Shown: in pieces, positions 49,501 to 60,838 of the stretch
Layout: each line of letters starts with the position of its first letter
How positions within the stretch are numbered: position 1 is the first letter of the stretch
DNA from: Hordeum vulgare subsp. vulgare
Taxonomy: Eukaryota > Streptophyta > Magnoliopsida > Poales > Poaceae
NCBI RefSeq assembly: GCF_904849725.1
Contig: NC_058521.1
Location: 347,246,638 to 347,310,637 of the forward strand
Direction of reading: 5' to 3'
Length of the DNA: 64,000 nucleotides
Notes under the pieces: model-generated
Databases searched by the model: none
Told to the model about the DNA's origin: nothing
Seen by the model: only the letters and a program-made list of their open reading frames with translations
Position numbers and translations under genes: made by a program

Positions 49501-52500
49501 ATTCCCCCTAACTTAGGTACTAATTGTCCTATAATTAGTCTAGCTAGATCCAAAAAGGGTTAATAAGCATAGTTTGCTCCGGAATGACCTATTTTACCCA
49601 AGTTAGCTCCGAAACGACCTATAGTTAGCTAGGGTTCCACCTAGATGACATAATTAGCTTAGTTAGCTCCTAAATGGTCTATTTAATAAAACATGACGAA
49701 AACTTCGCTAATTATCCTCGAAATGACATAATTAGCTCCAAAAAGGCATTCTTAGCCAATTTGGCACGAAGAAGGGGACAAGAGGAGAAGAAAGAGAAAA
49801 AATGAAAGGAAGGAAGAAGAAGAAGAAGAGAAGAAGAAGAAGGAGAAGGAGGAGGATACGGAGAAGGAGAAGAAGGAGGAGAAGAAGGAGAAGGAGCTCC
49901 TCCTTCTCCTTCTTCTTCTTCCTCCTTCTTCCTCGTTCTCCTTCTCCTTCTTCTTTTCTTCTTCTTCTTCTCCTCTTCCTTCTCCTTCTCCTCCTCCTCC
50001 TCCTCCTCCTCCTTTTACTTTTTCTTCTCTTTCTCTTCTTCTACGTAGCTTAGACTCATCCAAGAAAGGCTAAATTGGCTAATTATCCTACGAAATGACA
50101 TAATTAGCTTAGTTAGCTCCAAAATGACCTATTTAATAAAAAATGACCAACAGTTAGCTAAGTTCTCTCCTAAATGACATAATAAGGCTTACGTAGCTGC
50201 AAGATGACCTATTCCCCCTAACTTAGGTATTAAATGGCCTATAATTAGCCTAGCTAGATCCCAAATGGCTTAATAAGCATAGTTTGCTCCAGAATGACCT
50301 ATTTTACCCAAGTTAGCTCCGAAACGACCTATAGTTAGCTATGGTTCCACGTAGATGACATAATTAGCTTAGTTAGCTCATAAATGGTCTATTTAATAAA
50401 ACATGACCTGTACTTAGCTAATTATCCTCGAAATGACATAATTAGCTCCAAAAAGGCATTCTTAGGCCATTTAGCCCGAAGAAGGGGACAAGAGGAGAAG
50501 AAAGAGGAAAAATAAAAGGAAGGAAGAAGAAGAAGAAGAGAAGAAGAAGAAGGAGAAGAAGGAGGAGAAGAAGGAGAAGGAGCTCCTCCTTCTCTTTCTT
50601 CTTCCTCCTTCTTCCTCCTTCTCATTCTCCTTCTTTTCTTATTCTTCTCCTCTTCCTTCTCCTTCTCCTCCTTCTCCTCCTCCTCCTTCTTTTACTTCTT
50701 CTTCTCTTTCCCTTCTTCTACGCAGCTTAGACTCCTCCAAGAAAGGCTAAATTGGCTAATTATCCTACGAAATGACATAATTAGCTTAGTTATCTCCAAA
50801 ATGACCTATTTAATAAAAAATGACCAACAATTAGCTAAGTTCTCTCCTAAATGACATAATAAGGCTTACATAGCTGCAAGATGACCTATTCCCCCTAACT
50901 TAGGTATTAAATAGCCTATAATTAGCCTAGCTAGATCCAAAATGGCTTAATAAGCATAGTTTGCTCCTGAATGACCTATTTTACCCAAGTTAGCTCCGAA
51001 ACGACCTATAGTTAGCTAGGGTCCCACCTAGATGACATAATTAGCTTAGTTGGCTCCTAAATGGTCTATTTAATAAAACATGGCCTATACTTAGCTAATT
51101 ATCCTTGAAATGACATAATTAGCTCCAAAAAAGTATTCTTAGCCAATTTAGCCCGAAGAAGGGGATAAGAGGAGAAGAAAGAGGAAAAATGAAAGGAAGG
51201 AAGAAGAAGAAGAAGAGAAGAAGAAGAAGGAGAAGGGGGAGGATAAGGAGAAGGAGAAGAAGGAGGAGAAGAAGGATAAGGAGCTCCTCCTTCTCCTTCT
51301 TCTTCCTCCTTCTTCCTCCTTCTCCTTCTCCTTCTTCTTTTCTTCTTCTTCTCCTCTTCCTTCTCCTTCTCCTCCTCCTCCTTCTTTTACTTCTTCTTCT
51401 CTTTCTCTTCTTCTACGTAGCTTAGACTCATCCAAGAAAGGCTAAATTGGCTAATTATCCTACGAAATGACATAATTACCTTAGTTAGCTCCAAAATGAC
51501 CTATTTAATAAAAAATGACCTACAGTTAGCTAAGTTCTCTCCTAAATGACATAATAAGGCTTACGTAGCTGCAAGATGACCTATTCCCCTTAACTTAGGT
51601 ATTAAATGGCCTATAATTAGCCTAGCTAGATCCAAAATGGCTTAATAAACATAGTTTGCTCCGGATTGACCTATTTTACCCAAGTTAGCTCCGAAACGGC
51701 CTATTGTTAGGTAGGGTTCCACCTAGATGACATAATTAGCTTAATTAGCTCCTAAATGGTCTATTGAATAAAACATGACCAAAACTTAGCTAATTATCCT
51801 CGAAATGAGAAAATTAGCCCCAAAAACGCATTCTTAGCCAATTTAGCCCGAAGAAGGGGACAAGAGGAGAAGAAATAGGAAAAATGAAAGGAAGGAAGAA
51901 GAAGAAGAAGAGAAGAAGAAGAAGGAGAAGGAGGAGGATAAGGAGAAGGAGAAGAAGGAGGAGGAGAAGGAGAAGGAGCTCCTCCTTCTCCATCTTCTTC
52001 CTGCTTATTCCTCCTTCTCCTTCTTCTTTTCTTCTTCTTCTCCTCTTCCTTCTCCTTCTCCTCCTCCTCCTCCTTCTTTTACTTCTTCTTCTCATTCTCT
52101 TCTTCTACATAGCTTAGACTCATCCAAGAAAGGCTAAATTGGCTAATTATCCTACGAAATGACATAATTAGCTTAGTTAGCTCCAAAAATGACCTATTTA
52201 ATAAAAAATGACCAACAGTTAGCTAAGTTCTCTCCTAAATGACATAATAAGGCTTACATAGCTGAAAGATGACCTATTCCCCCTAACTTAGGTATTAAAC
52301 AGCCTATAATTAGCCTAGCTAGATCCAAAATGGCTTAATAAGCATAGTTTTCTCCGGAATGGCCTATTTTACCCAAGTTAGCTCCGAAACGACCTATAGT
52401 TAGCTAGGGTTCCACCTAGATGACTTAATTAGCTTAGTTAGCTCCTAAATGGTCTATTTAATAAAACATGACCTATAGTTAGCTAATTATCCTCGAAATG

Positions 52501-53233
52501 ACATAATTAGCTCCAAAAAGGCATTCTTAGCCAATTTAGCCCGAAGAAGGGGACAAGAAGAGAAGAAAGAGGAAAAATGAAAGGAAGGAAGAAGAAGAAG
52601 AAGAGAAGAAGAAGAAGGAGAAGGAGGAGGAGAAGGAGAAGGAGAAGAAGGAGGAGAAGAAGGAGAAGGAGCTCCTCCTTCTCCTACTTCTTCCTCCTTC
52701 TCCTTCTCCTTCTTTTTTTCTTCTTCTTCTCCTCTTCCTTCTCCTTATCCTCCTCCTCCTCCTCCTTCTTTTACTTCTTCTTCTCTTTCTCTTCTTCTAT
52801 GTAGCTTAGACTCATCCAAGAAAGGCTAAATTGGCTAATTATCCTACGAAATGACATAATTAGCTTAGTTAGCTCCAAAATGACCTATTTAATAAAAAAT
52901 GACCTACAGTTAGCTAAGTTCTCTCCTAAATGACATAATAAGGCTTACGTAGCTGCAAGATGACCTATTCCCCTAACTTAGGTATTAAATGATCTATAAT
53001 TAGCCTAGCTAGATCTAAAATAGCTTAATAAGCATAGTTTGACCCGGAATGACCTATTTTACCCAAGTTAGCTCCGAAACGACCTATAGTTAGCTAGGGT
53101 TCCACCTAGATGACATAATTAGCTTAGTTAGCTCCTAAATGGTCTATTTAATAAAACATGACCTATACTTAGCTAATTATCCTCGAAATGACATAATTAG
53201 CTCCAAAAAGGCATTCTTAGCCAATTTAGCCCG

Positions 53234-53495
53234 AAGAAGGGGACAAGAGGAGAAGAAAGAGGAAAAATGAAAGGAAGGAAGAAGAAGAAGAAGAGGAGAA
53301 GAAGAAGGAGAAGGAGGAGGATAAGGAGAAGGAGAAGAAGGAGGAGAAGAAGGAGAAGGAGCTCCTCCTTCTCCTTCTTCTTCCTCCTTCTTCCTCCTTC
53401 TCCTTCTCCTTCTTCTTTTCTTCTTCTTCTCCTCTTCCTTCTCCTTCTCCTCCTCCTCCTTCTTTTACTTCTTCTTCTCTTTCTCTTCTTTTACA
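53234..53495. repeat. Foldback 11 of the array (last complete one)
   Basis: Same layout as foldback 1, centre at 53361/53362, with almost the same arm sequence. This shows that the foldback and not just the AT-rich part is homogenised across the array. Confidence 0.85.
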
Positions 53496-53876
53496 TAGCT
53501 TAGACTCATCCAAGAAAGGCTAAATTGGCTAATTATCCTACGAAATGATATAATTAGCTTGGTTAGCTCCAAAATGACCTATTTAATAAAAAATGATCTA
53601 CAGTTAGCTAAGTTCTCTCCTAAATGACATAATAAGGCTTACGTAGCTGCAAGATGACCTATTCCCCCTAACATAGGTATTAAATGGCTTATAATTAGCC
53701 TAGCTAGATACAAAATGGCTTAATAAGCATAGTTTGCTCCGGAATGACCTATTTTACCCAAGTTAGCTCCGAAACGACCTATAGTTAGCTAGGGTTCCAC
53801 CTAAATGACATAATTGGCTTAGTTAGCTCCCAAATGGTCTATATTTAGCTAATTTCTCTCCGAAATAACCTATATA

Positions 53877-54173
53877 TACACTGCTTAATCTAGTATTATT
53901 CTTCTAACTTTCTTATTTGTCATTTTGCATATTACCTTCACTTGACGGGAAGCTTGGATTATGTTGAAGGAATGCTTGAAGATGATTTCTTCTACCATGG
54001 CTTGTATTGAAACTATTGTAGTATATGGATATATATGAAACTTTGTATGCATGTGGATGAAACTGGTGTAATATATGGTTTGGTACGGATGCAACTTGCA
54101 TAATATGTATGCACTATGGATGGGAGTTATTTTAATATGGTTATGAGTACGGAAAGAAATTTATTTATGTCAA

Positions 54174-54205
<32 letters not shown>

Positions 54206-54251
54206 CCTGATTATTGTTAAAAATGTTGGATATAATAAAAAATAACTTAAA
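53877..54251. other. Spacer between the tandem array and the CACTA subterminal repeats
   Basis: About 370 bp without a gene. It contains an AT-dinucleotide run at 54173-54205. Several GTATGGATG/ATATGGAT-like short repeats occur at 54010-54140. Confidence 0.6.
54173..54205. repeat. (AT)n microsatellite
   Basis: An AT/TA run of about 33 bp with one ACA interruption. Confidence 0.9.
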
Positions 54252-54775
54252 ATGGGGCAGGTTCCCCTCTTTGTCGTCTGCCCCCACATGGAAAAGGGGG
54301 GAATCTGCCCCCTCTGTTTCCCCTCTGTGTCGTTTGCCCCCACATGGCAAAGGGGGGTGGGCAGACGACAAAGGGGGGAATCTGCCCCCTCTATTTCCCC
54401 TCTTTGTCGTCCGCCCCCACATGGAAAAGGGGGGGTGGGCAGACGGCAAAGGGGTGAATCAGCCCCCCTCTCTCCCCTCTTTGTCGTCTGCCCCCGCATG
54501 GCAAAGGGGGGGGGGCAGACGGAAAAGAGAAGACGCCTGCCGCTAACACTTAACAGGGCCGTTGAAGTATATGTCGTCCCAGTTAATTTATCGTCTTCCT
54601 CCTCATGGCAAAGATTCTTTGCCGTCCGCTTTACAAAAGTAGACAGCAAAGAACCTCTTCACCGGATTTTTTTTACCGTCTAGTTTGCCGTCTGCTGACC
54701 GACGGCAAAGGCCGACGGCAAAGCCTTTGCCGTCCGTGGTTCCCCCCTTTGCCGTTTGCCATGGAAGATGGCAAA
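54252..54775. repeat. CACTA subterminal repeats (TTTGYCGTCTGCC motif, both orientations)
   Basis: TTTGTCGTCTGCCCCC-type motifs occur in plus orientation near 54269, 54323, 54401 and 54478. GGGCAGACGRCAAAGG-type motifs in inverse orientation occur near 54360, 54438 and 54513. A run of TTTGCCGTC/GACGGCAAAG closely packed inverted copies fills 54615-54770. CACATGGMAAAGGGG blocks alternate with them. In this superfamily such repeats are the binding sites for TnpA-like proteins. Confidence 0.82.
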
Positions 54776-54793
54776 TTTCTGAATTTCAGTAGT

Positions 54794-56187
54794 CCCATCA
54801 CCTGTAAGTGGGTCTACAAGGTTAATACTCGCTCTGATGGTTCTCTGGAGCGTCACAAAGCTCGTCTTGTGGCTCGTGGTTTTCAGCAGGAGCATGGTTG
54901 TGATTATGACGAGACTTTTGCTCCTGTGGCTCATATGACCACTGTTCGTACACTTCTTGTCGTGGCCTCTACACGCCACTGGTCTATCTCTCAGCTTGAT
55001 GTTAAGAATGCTTTTCTTAATGGTGAGCTACGTGAGGAGGTGTACAAGCATCCACCACCTGGGTATTCTGTTCCTGATGGCATGGTATGTCGTCTTCGTC
55101 GCTCTCTCTATGGCCTTCAGCAAACCCCCCACGCCTGGTTTGAGCGTTTTGCCTTTGTGGTGACTACCGCTGGTTTTTCACCCAGTGTTCATGATCCAGC
55201 ATTTTTATTCACCTTTCTCCTTGTGGTCGGACTCTTATTCTTCTTTATGTGGATGATATGGTCATCACTTGGGATGACCCTGAGTATATTGCTTTTGTCA
55301 AGGCCCGCCTTAGTGAGCAGTTCCTTATGTCTGATCTTGGACCTCTTCGCTACTTTCTTGGGATTGAAGTCTCTTCTACCTCTGATGGCTTCTTTATATC
55401 CCAGGAAAAGTATATTCAGGATCTTCTTGCTCGTGCTGCTCTTACTGATGAGCGCATTGTTGAGACTCCTATGGAGCTCAATTTCACCTCTCTGCTACGG
55501 ATGGTGATCCCCTGCCTGATCCGACGCGTTGTCGTCATCTTGTTGGCAGTCTTGTTTATCTAGCTGTCACTCGTCCGGATATCTCTTATCCGGTTCATAT
55601 TCTGAGTCAGTTCGTCTCTGTTCCCACATCGGTTCACTATAGTCATCTTCTCCGTGTTCTCCGATATCTTCGGGGCACGATCTCTCACTGTCTATTCTTT
55701 CCTCGCTCCAATTCTTTACAGCTTCAGGCCTATACGGATGTGGGCTAGTGATCCTTCATATCGCCATTCACTTTTTGCTTACTGTGTTTTTCTTGGTGGT
55801 TCTCTCATTGCCTGGAAGACGAAGAAATAGGTTGCAGTTTCCCGTTCGAGTGCAGAGGCTGAGTTGCGAGTGATGGCTCTTTTGACGGCAGAGGTGACTT
55901 GGTTACGATGGTTACTTCGGGATTTTGGTGTTTCTGTCACTACACCGACTCTGCTCTTATTTGACAGTACAGGTGCTATTAGCATTGCGCGCAATCATGT
56001 GAAGCATGAGCTCACCAAGCATATTGGTGTTGACGCTTTCTATGTGTGCGCTGCTGTGCAGGATAAGGTTGTTGCTCTTCAGCATGTGCCTTCCGAGTTA
56101 CAGTTGGCGGATTTCCTAACGAAGGCCCAGACTAGAGCACAGCATGGCTTTTATCTCTCCAAACTCAGTGTTGTTCATCCACCATGA
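54794..56187 (+). pseudogene. Copia pol 3' fragment (RT and RNase H)
   Basis: It starts inside RT at PITCKWVYKVNTRSDGSLE and runs through LVARGFQQEHG, QLDVKNAFLNGEL and LRRSLYGLQQTPHAWF. After a frameshift near 55210 come YVDDMV (catalytic Asp pair kept, near 55248) and FLMSDLGPLRYFLGIEVSS. A second shift near 55485 and stops near 55562, 55746 and 55830 precede the RNase H part, which recovers in 55840-56187 (SSAEAELRVMALLTAEVTWLRW, KHIGVDAFYV, ADFLTKAQTRAQHGFYLSKLS, stop TGA). Gag, protease and integrase are absent: the 5' half is missing where the CACTA remnant sits. Codon choice and sequence are quite unlike the Angela-like element, so it is a different Copia family. Confidence 0.9.
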
Positions 56188-56202
56188 GTTTGAGGGGCGG
56201 GG
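56188..56202 (+). other. Polypurine tract of the short-LTR Copia
   Basis: GTTTGAGGGGCGGGG lies directly before the LTR start TGTTAGAG. Confidence 0.8.
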
Positions 56203-56341
56203 TGTTAGAGTTATAATATAAGTCATGTACCCTTTTGTATTTATCCCAATATATAAGGGGTTTCGTGCATATAGTCCATCACCTGTACATGTATATATAC
56301 TGGCCTATGGCCTCATGGGAATATAAGTTTCTTTCCTAACA
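56203..56341 (+). repeat. 3' LTR of the short-LTR Copia (139 bp)
   Basis: TGTTAGAGTTATAATATAAG to CTTTCCTAACA, with TGTTAG/CTAACA inverted ends. A TATA-like AATATATAAGGGG sits at 56248-56260. It is very short for a grass Copia LTR. The following five bases, GTTGT (56342-56346), are a candidate target duplication, with a possible partner at 43349-43353. Confidence 0.82.
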
Positions 56342-58497
56342 GTTGTAACTTGCATGCATGACGCATTCATGGCATATATCTTGTGGTGCATGCCTCTTGT
56401 GCCGTAGCTCCGATCTCTGCTCCACGTGTTAACCGACTAGGATGACATGTAGGATCACCCGCTTCACCCCTTGCCATGTTAACAACAATTTAATATCACC
56501 GTGTAAATAACTGGGAGCAAACTAAATAATTAACGTGGAGTTTCGTCGATATGCAACTCGTTGCATATCGAGCTTCACTTAATGTGTAGAATTTGTGTGA
56601 GGTGAATTGCCATGCCATCCCTTGCATTTTGATCTGATCATGCATCATATTAGGGTGTGCATCATGTGTTGCATTTGTAGTGGTGAATATATGTGTTGAT
56701 GTTTCTTTCCGGTTTGTTCCGTCTCGATACAGATTCGCAAGCGTGTCGGAATGTGAGGACCCGTTCGACTACGTTGGTTCGCCGACTCCACGGAGTTGTT
56801 CTTCTTCCAAGCGGGATCTCACGCAAGATGACCATTTCCCCAGATACCATTACTATCATTGCCATGCTAGTTATTTCGATGCTATCGATTATGTCTCGTT
56901 GCCTACCACATGTTAAATATCAGCCTCTCTACAATGCCATGATAACCTTCAACCTGTTCAACCTAGCAAACCACTGTTCGCCTATGTTACTACTTGCTTA
57001 ACCTTGTTGATAGCGTTGCTAGTTGCAGGTGCAGTTGTTTCCATGTGATAACATGGGTTCCTTGTTATATCAGCATATTAAATGCTATTTAATTTAATGC
57101 ACCTATATACTTGGTAAAAGGTGGAAAGCTCGGCCTTTTCTAGCCTGGTGTTTTGTTCCACCTTTGCCCCCCTTAGTTTCGGCTACCGGTGTTATGTTCC
57201 ATAATTGAGCGCCCCTAACACGATCGGGGTTGTTATGGGGACCCCCTTGATAATTTGTTTTAGATTAAAGCTGGTCTGGCAAGGCCCAACTTTGGTACTA
57301 CATTTGCCTAATAACTAATGAACCGCATAGGGAGTAATTAACCCGAGGAAATTTAATCAACCCCCGGGCCAATGCTCCTCATGAGTGTTGGTCCACCCAC
57401 CTAGCAGTCGGCGGTGCCACCGCGGGGCAACTCGAGGTTTGGCTACCGTCCACTATGCATAGACGGTGTGTCCTCAGAACGAGATACGCGGCTCCTATCA
57501 GGATCGTCGACACACCGGGTGGCCTTGCTGGATTAGTTTTACCTTTGACGAGATATCTTGTGCATCGGGATTCCGGTGATGCTTTGGGTAATCTCAGAGT
57601 TGAGGTTTTCCACTAGGGAATCCGACGAGATCGGGAGCTTCGTGATTGAGGATTTCTATGCGGCTTGTGGTAATTTGTGATGGACTAGTTGGAGCACCCC
57701 TGCAGGGTTAAATCTTTTCGAAAAGCCGTGGCCGCGGTTATGTGGCAACGTGGAAACTTTGTTTAACACTGGTTCTAGATAATTTGAAGTTAACTTAATT
57801 AAAACTTGCCAACTGTGTGCGTAACCGTGACTGTCTCTTTCGGAGTTCCTTCTCCGATCGAGGACATGGTGGGGTTATGTCTGACGTAGGTAGGTGTTCA
57901 GGATCATTCAGTTGATCAACCGTAGTTCACGTCTTCTATGCGTAGATATTCACCCTCTTATTTCTTGTACTCGTAAGTTAGCCACCATATATATATGCTT
58001 AGTCGCTCATGCAACCTCACCACTTAACCATACCTCACCCATTAAGCTTTGCTAGTCTTGATACCTTTGGAAATGAGATTGTTGAGTCCCCTGTGGCTCA
58101 CAGATTACTACAACACCAGTTGCAGGTACAGGTTAAGGTTACTTGACGTGAGCGCGTTGACTGTTCATTTGGAGTTGCTTCTTCTTCTTCTTCATCATCG
58201 ATCTAGGATAGGTTCCAGGCCGGCAGCCTGGGATAGCAAGGATGGACGTCGTTCTTATTTTCTTGTTTGTTTTCGTCCGTAGTCGGACCCTGCTCTTATT
58301 CATAATGAGTATGTATTGTACTGTTGTGACTCTGATGTAGCTTGTGGCGAGTGTAAGCCAATTCTTTATATATATCTCTTCTTTTTAGTACATGTACTTG
58401 TAACGATATCCATTTTTGCGACACGACGAGATGCGCTTCTATCCCTGACGAGGCCCTCGTGCGAAATTGAGGATAGGGTCGCATCTTATGCATGACA
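56342..58497 (+). repeat. Insert C LTR, right part
   Basis: About 2.16 kb with no gene, ending CATGACA before GCCTC. 57000-57900 is similar to the reverse complement of the A LTR, including the block reading CTGGTCTGGCAAGGCCC and the block with GGACTAGTTGGAGCACCCC. The open frame 58049-58282 has no recognisable content. Confidence 0.8.
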
Positions 58498-58502
58498 GCC
58501 TC
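58498..58502. other. Right target-site duplication GCCTC of insert C
   Basis: Identical to 42229-42233; followed by GATCACGAAACTCGTGATC, the continuation of the A LTR. Confidence 0.9.
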
Positions 58503-60838
58503 GATCACGAAACTCGTGATCTCGTCGGGTTCATTAATGGAAAACCTCAACTCTGAGTGAACCCAAAGTATCACCGGAATCCCAATGCACAAGATACATC
58601 ATTAAGGTAAGAACAAGTCCAGCAAGACCTCCCAACGTGTCGACGAACCCGATAAGAGTTGTGTATCTCAGTCTCAAAACATGACGGATGAGCAGTATGT
58701 ACAGTGGCCGGATAGAAATCCTCTGAGTTGCCCCTGGTGTTCCTCGCAAGTGCCTCTACTTTGGACCAACACTCTTGAGGAGCACTGGCCTAGGTTGTTG
58801 ATTAAGTTCCTTGGGGTAGCTATTCCCTATGCTCCATATGCTTTTATTAAGTTATTAGAAAATTTAAAACCAATGTTGGGTCTTGCCAGACAAGCCTTAT
58901 ACTAAACGATTTACCAAGGGGGGCCCCATAACAACCCTAAACGTGTTAGTAGCGCTCAGTTATGGAATAAAATACCGGTAGGTGAAACTAAGGCGGCAAA
59001 AGCGGAACAAATCACCTAACAAAAGGCCAGACATTCCTCCTTTTAACAAGTGTATATGTTCATTAGTCAAATAGCATTTAAATGTTATGATATTCAAATT
59101 GCCCATGTTATCACATGGACCAGCTTGCACCTGCAACTAGCAATTCTATAAAATGGTTGACCAAGCACTAACTTACTCAAACAATATTTGCTAGGAGGTG
59201 AAGGGTTAGAGGTTTCGCGGCAATGTTTGGAGGCTTATTTATCAAGTGGTAGGAAGTGATAAATAATGATGGAAACGATTCAACTAGGCATAACAAAGCT
59301 AGAAACGATGTCACGGTCATGATCATCTTGCGTGTGAAATTTTCAGACTAGAACTGCTCTTGATCTTCCTGAACGTACTCAATGGAATCCTCGAACTCGT
59401 TCTCAGCACCCATTGGTACCCAAAATAAACAAGCATCCAATAAACACCAGCAAGTGACAATGCTACAAGCAATATGATGCATGTGTGGCATCAAAGGAAG
59501 CATGGCATTGCTATACTAGTCATCTTTCATGCATTACTTGAGTTATTAACATTCTTGACAGAACCTCAAGTTAACTTATTTGGACATTCATTAACAAGGC
59601 ATAAATGGATGCATCATGACAAAAATATGCAAAAACATATAAAGAATGCCGCGAACTAAGTTACGGAACTCCCGGAAACTACAAAACAAGATACGGAAGG
59701 CTACGGAGGCAAAACAACAATATGCCATATGATATGGTAATCCACCTGGCATTCCAAGGTTGTCACTGGACTAATCACAAAATTCCAGATGGGATATAGC
59801 TAAATATCATGCAATTCCATCAAGCACAACTCACACAAAGGCCAAAACAAAATAACACACAATTTTTCCACTAACAGCATCTTACCACATCACACACAAG
59901 AATTAAAGTATCTACAACCATCCAACTATTTCAACCAAGGCATGACATCAAAGCTATAAAACAGTTCTACAACACACAACAAATAGCTAATACACTAGGT
60001 ACAAGAATATATGGCTACCAAGCTCTAAACATAGCGAAAATCATAACGGACTATGACATAGTGAAAATCACAGATATTCACTGGCAGTTTATAACCTGAA
60101 GCATTTTTACGGCACCAAAATAGCAAGCTACATCAAGGTTAAAGGCATGGAATTTAACAGGGTGATAGAGGATCCCAAATTCTACAATTCACTAGTTCAT
60201 ATTGGGCTAAAACCCCACATAAAACTTGCTAGCATCAACATAACAGGGCAAGAAAATAATAACAGAATCTCAGACTTAGTGAAAATCACAGATTTTCACT
60301 TGCTGCCATTTCCAACAGAATAGCAACTTTGAAAAGGAATAAAACTATGATGCAAAGTCTTACGAATAAACTTGTGGCACCAAGTTGTAGAGGGGTTCAA
60401 CTAATACAATTCATGCCATTGGTGCAATCACGAACGATCAACACATACATGAGAACCATCAACTCAAGAGGGGAAGAAAATAAAACTTCCAACACTTAGA
60501 AATTATTCTAGAAATCCAACGAGCAATATTTTCTACTCATGCTAACAACAAGGTATCCACTTATCTACATGAGTAGTATGCCAAACAAAAAAATACCAGG
60601 CCCTAGTATTCACAAAAAGCTAGAACTTTCATGCTGGCACAAACTGCAAAGCATGCCTAGAACAAATACTATAGAAATGACAAAATGCCACCTCATCAGA
60701 AAATGACACTTCTGCAAACTTTCTCAAAAGTGAAATCCAATGCCAGCATTGGATTTCTTGGGAAATCCTACCCTAAAAACATATATCACAGTCATATATT
60801 TCTATGGACAAAACTGCCACAAAACAGAAATGAAAATT

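Larger units (their letters stand above)
45805..53876. repeat. Tandem array of ~700-bp units with purine/pyrimidine foldbacks (11 units plus partial 12th)
   Basis: Each unit begins near AAGGCTAAATTGGC (about 45835, then about every 700 bp, the last near 53516). About 430 bp of AT-rich DNA is built from degenerate copies of a 30-50-bp motif (AAATGACCTA...TTAGCTCC). A purine arm of about 130 bp (GAA/GGA) and a pyrimidine arm of about 130 bp (TTC/TCC) follow. Foldback centres (GAGCTC) fall near 46381, 47073, 47764, 48456, 49158, 49896, 50582, 51283, 51978, 52681 and 53361, with spacings of 680-738 bp. The twelfth unit stops before the purine arm. Units are very similar to one another, which implies recent amplification or homogenisation. 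Lys/Glu/Arg-rich and Leu/Ser/Phe-rich frames across the arms are composition artefacts and not genes. Confidence 0.93.
43337..54793 (+). mobile_element. CACTA (En/Spm) transposon remnant lacking its 5' terminus
   Basis: Three parts define it: a tnpA-like gene of the plant Ptta/En/Spm type (43452-45748), an 8-kb internal tandem array (45805-53876), and a cluster of TTTGYCGTCTGCC motifs in both orientations (54268-54775), the subterminal repeats typical of Triticeae CACTA elements. No CACTACAAGAAA-type 5' terminus is present. The 3' edge is placed before the Copia codon at 54794, where TTTCAGTAGT resembles a decayed CACTA end. No TNP2-type transposase gene is visible, so it could only have moved with help. 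Confidence 0.7.
42234..58497 (+). mobile_element. Insert C: Gypsy-type LTR (apparent solo LTR), plus strand, split by later insertions
   Basis: Insert C begins TCTGACAGCCCGACG and ends CATGACA, between GCCTC duplications. Removing the nested DNA (about 43340-56341) leaves about 3.2 kb with no gag-pol, primer site or second LTR copy, which fits a solo LTR. The second base is C where TG is expected, probably a mutation. The right part (57000-57900) is clearly similar to the reverse complement of the A LTR (11230-11930 and 58503-59180), so C belongs to a sister family in the opposite orientation. Confidence 0.8.

Noticed and set aside
46243..53513. Repeated Lys/Glu/Arg-rich and Leu/Ser/Phe-rich open frames (90-106 aa) on both strands
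   Set aside because: They translate the GAA/GGA and TTC/TCC arms of the tandem array in any frame; no start context, domain or frame preference is conserved beyond the DNA repeat.
45805..53876. A CRISPR-like or centromeric satellite array
   Set aside because: Units of ~700 bp with no spacers exclude CRISPR, and the array lies between CACTA gene and CACTA subterminal repeats, so it is part of the transposon.
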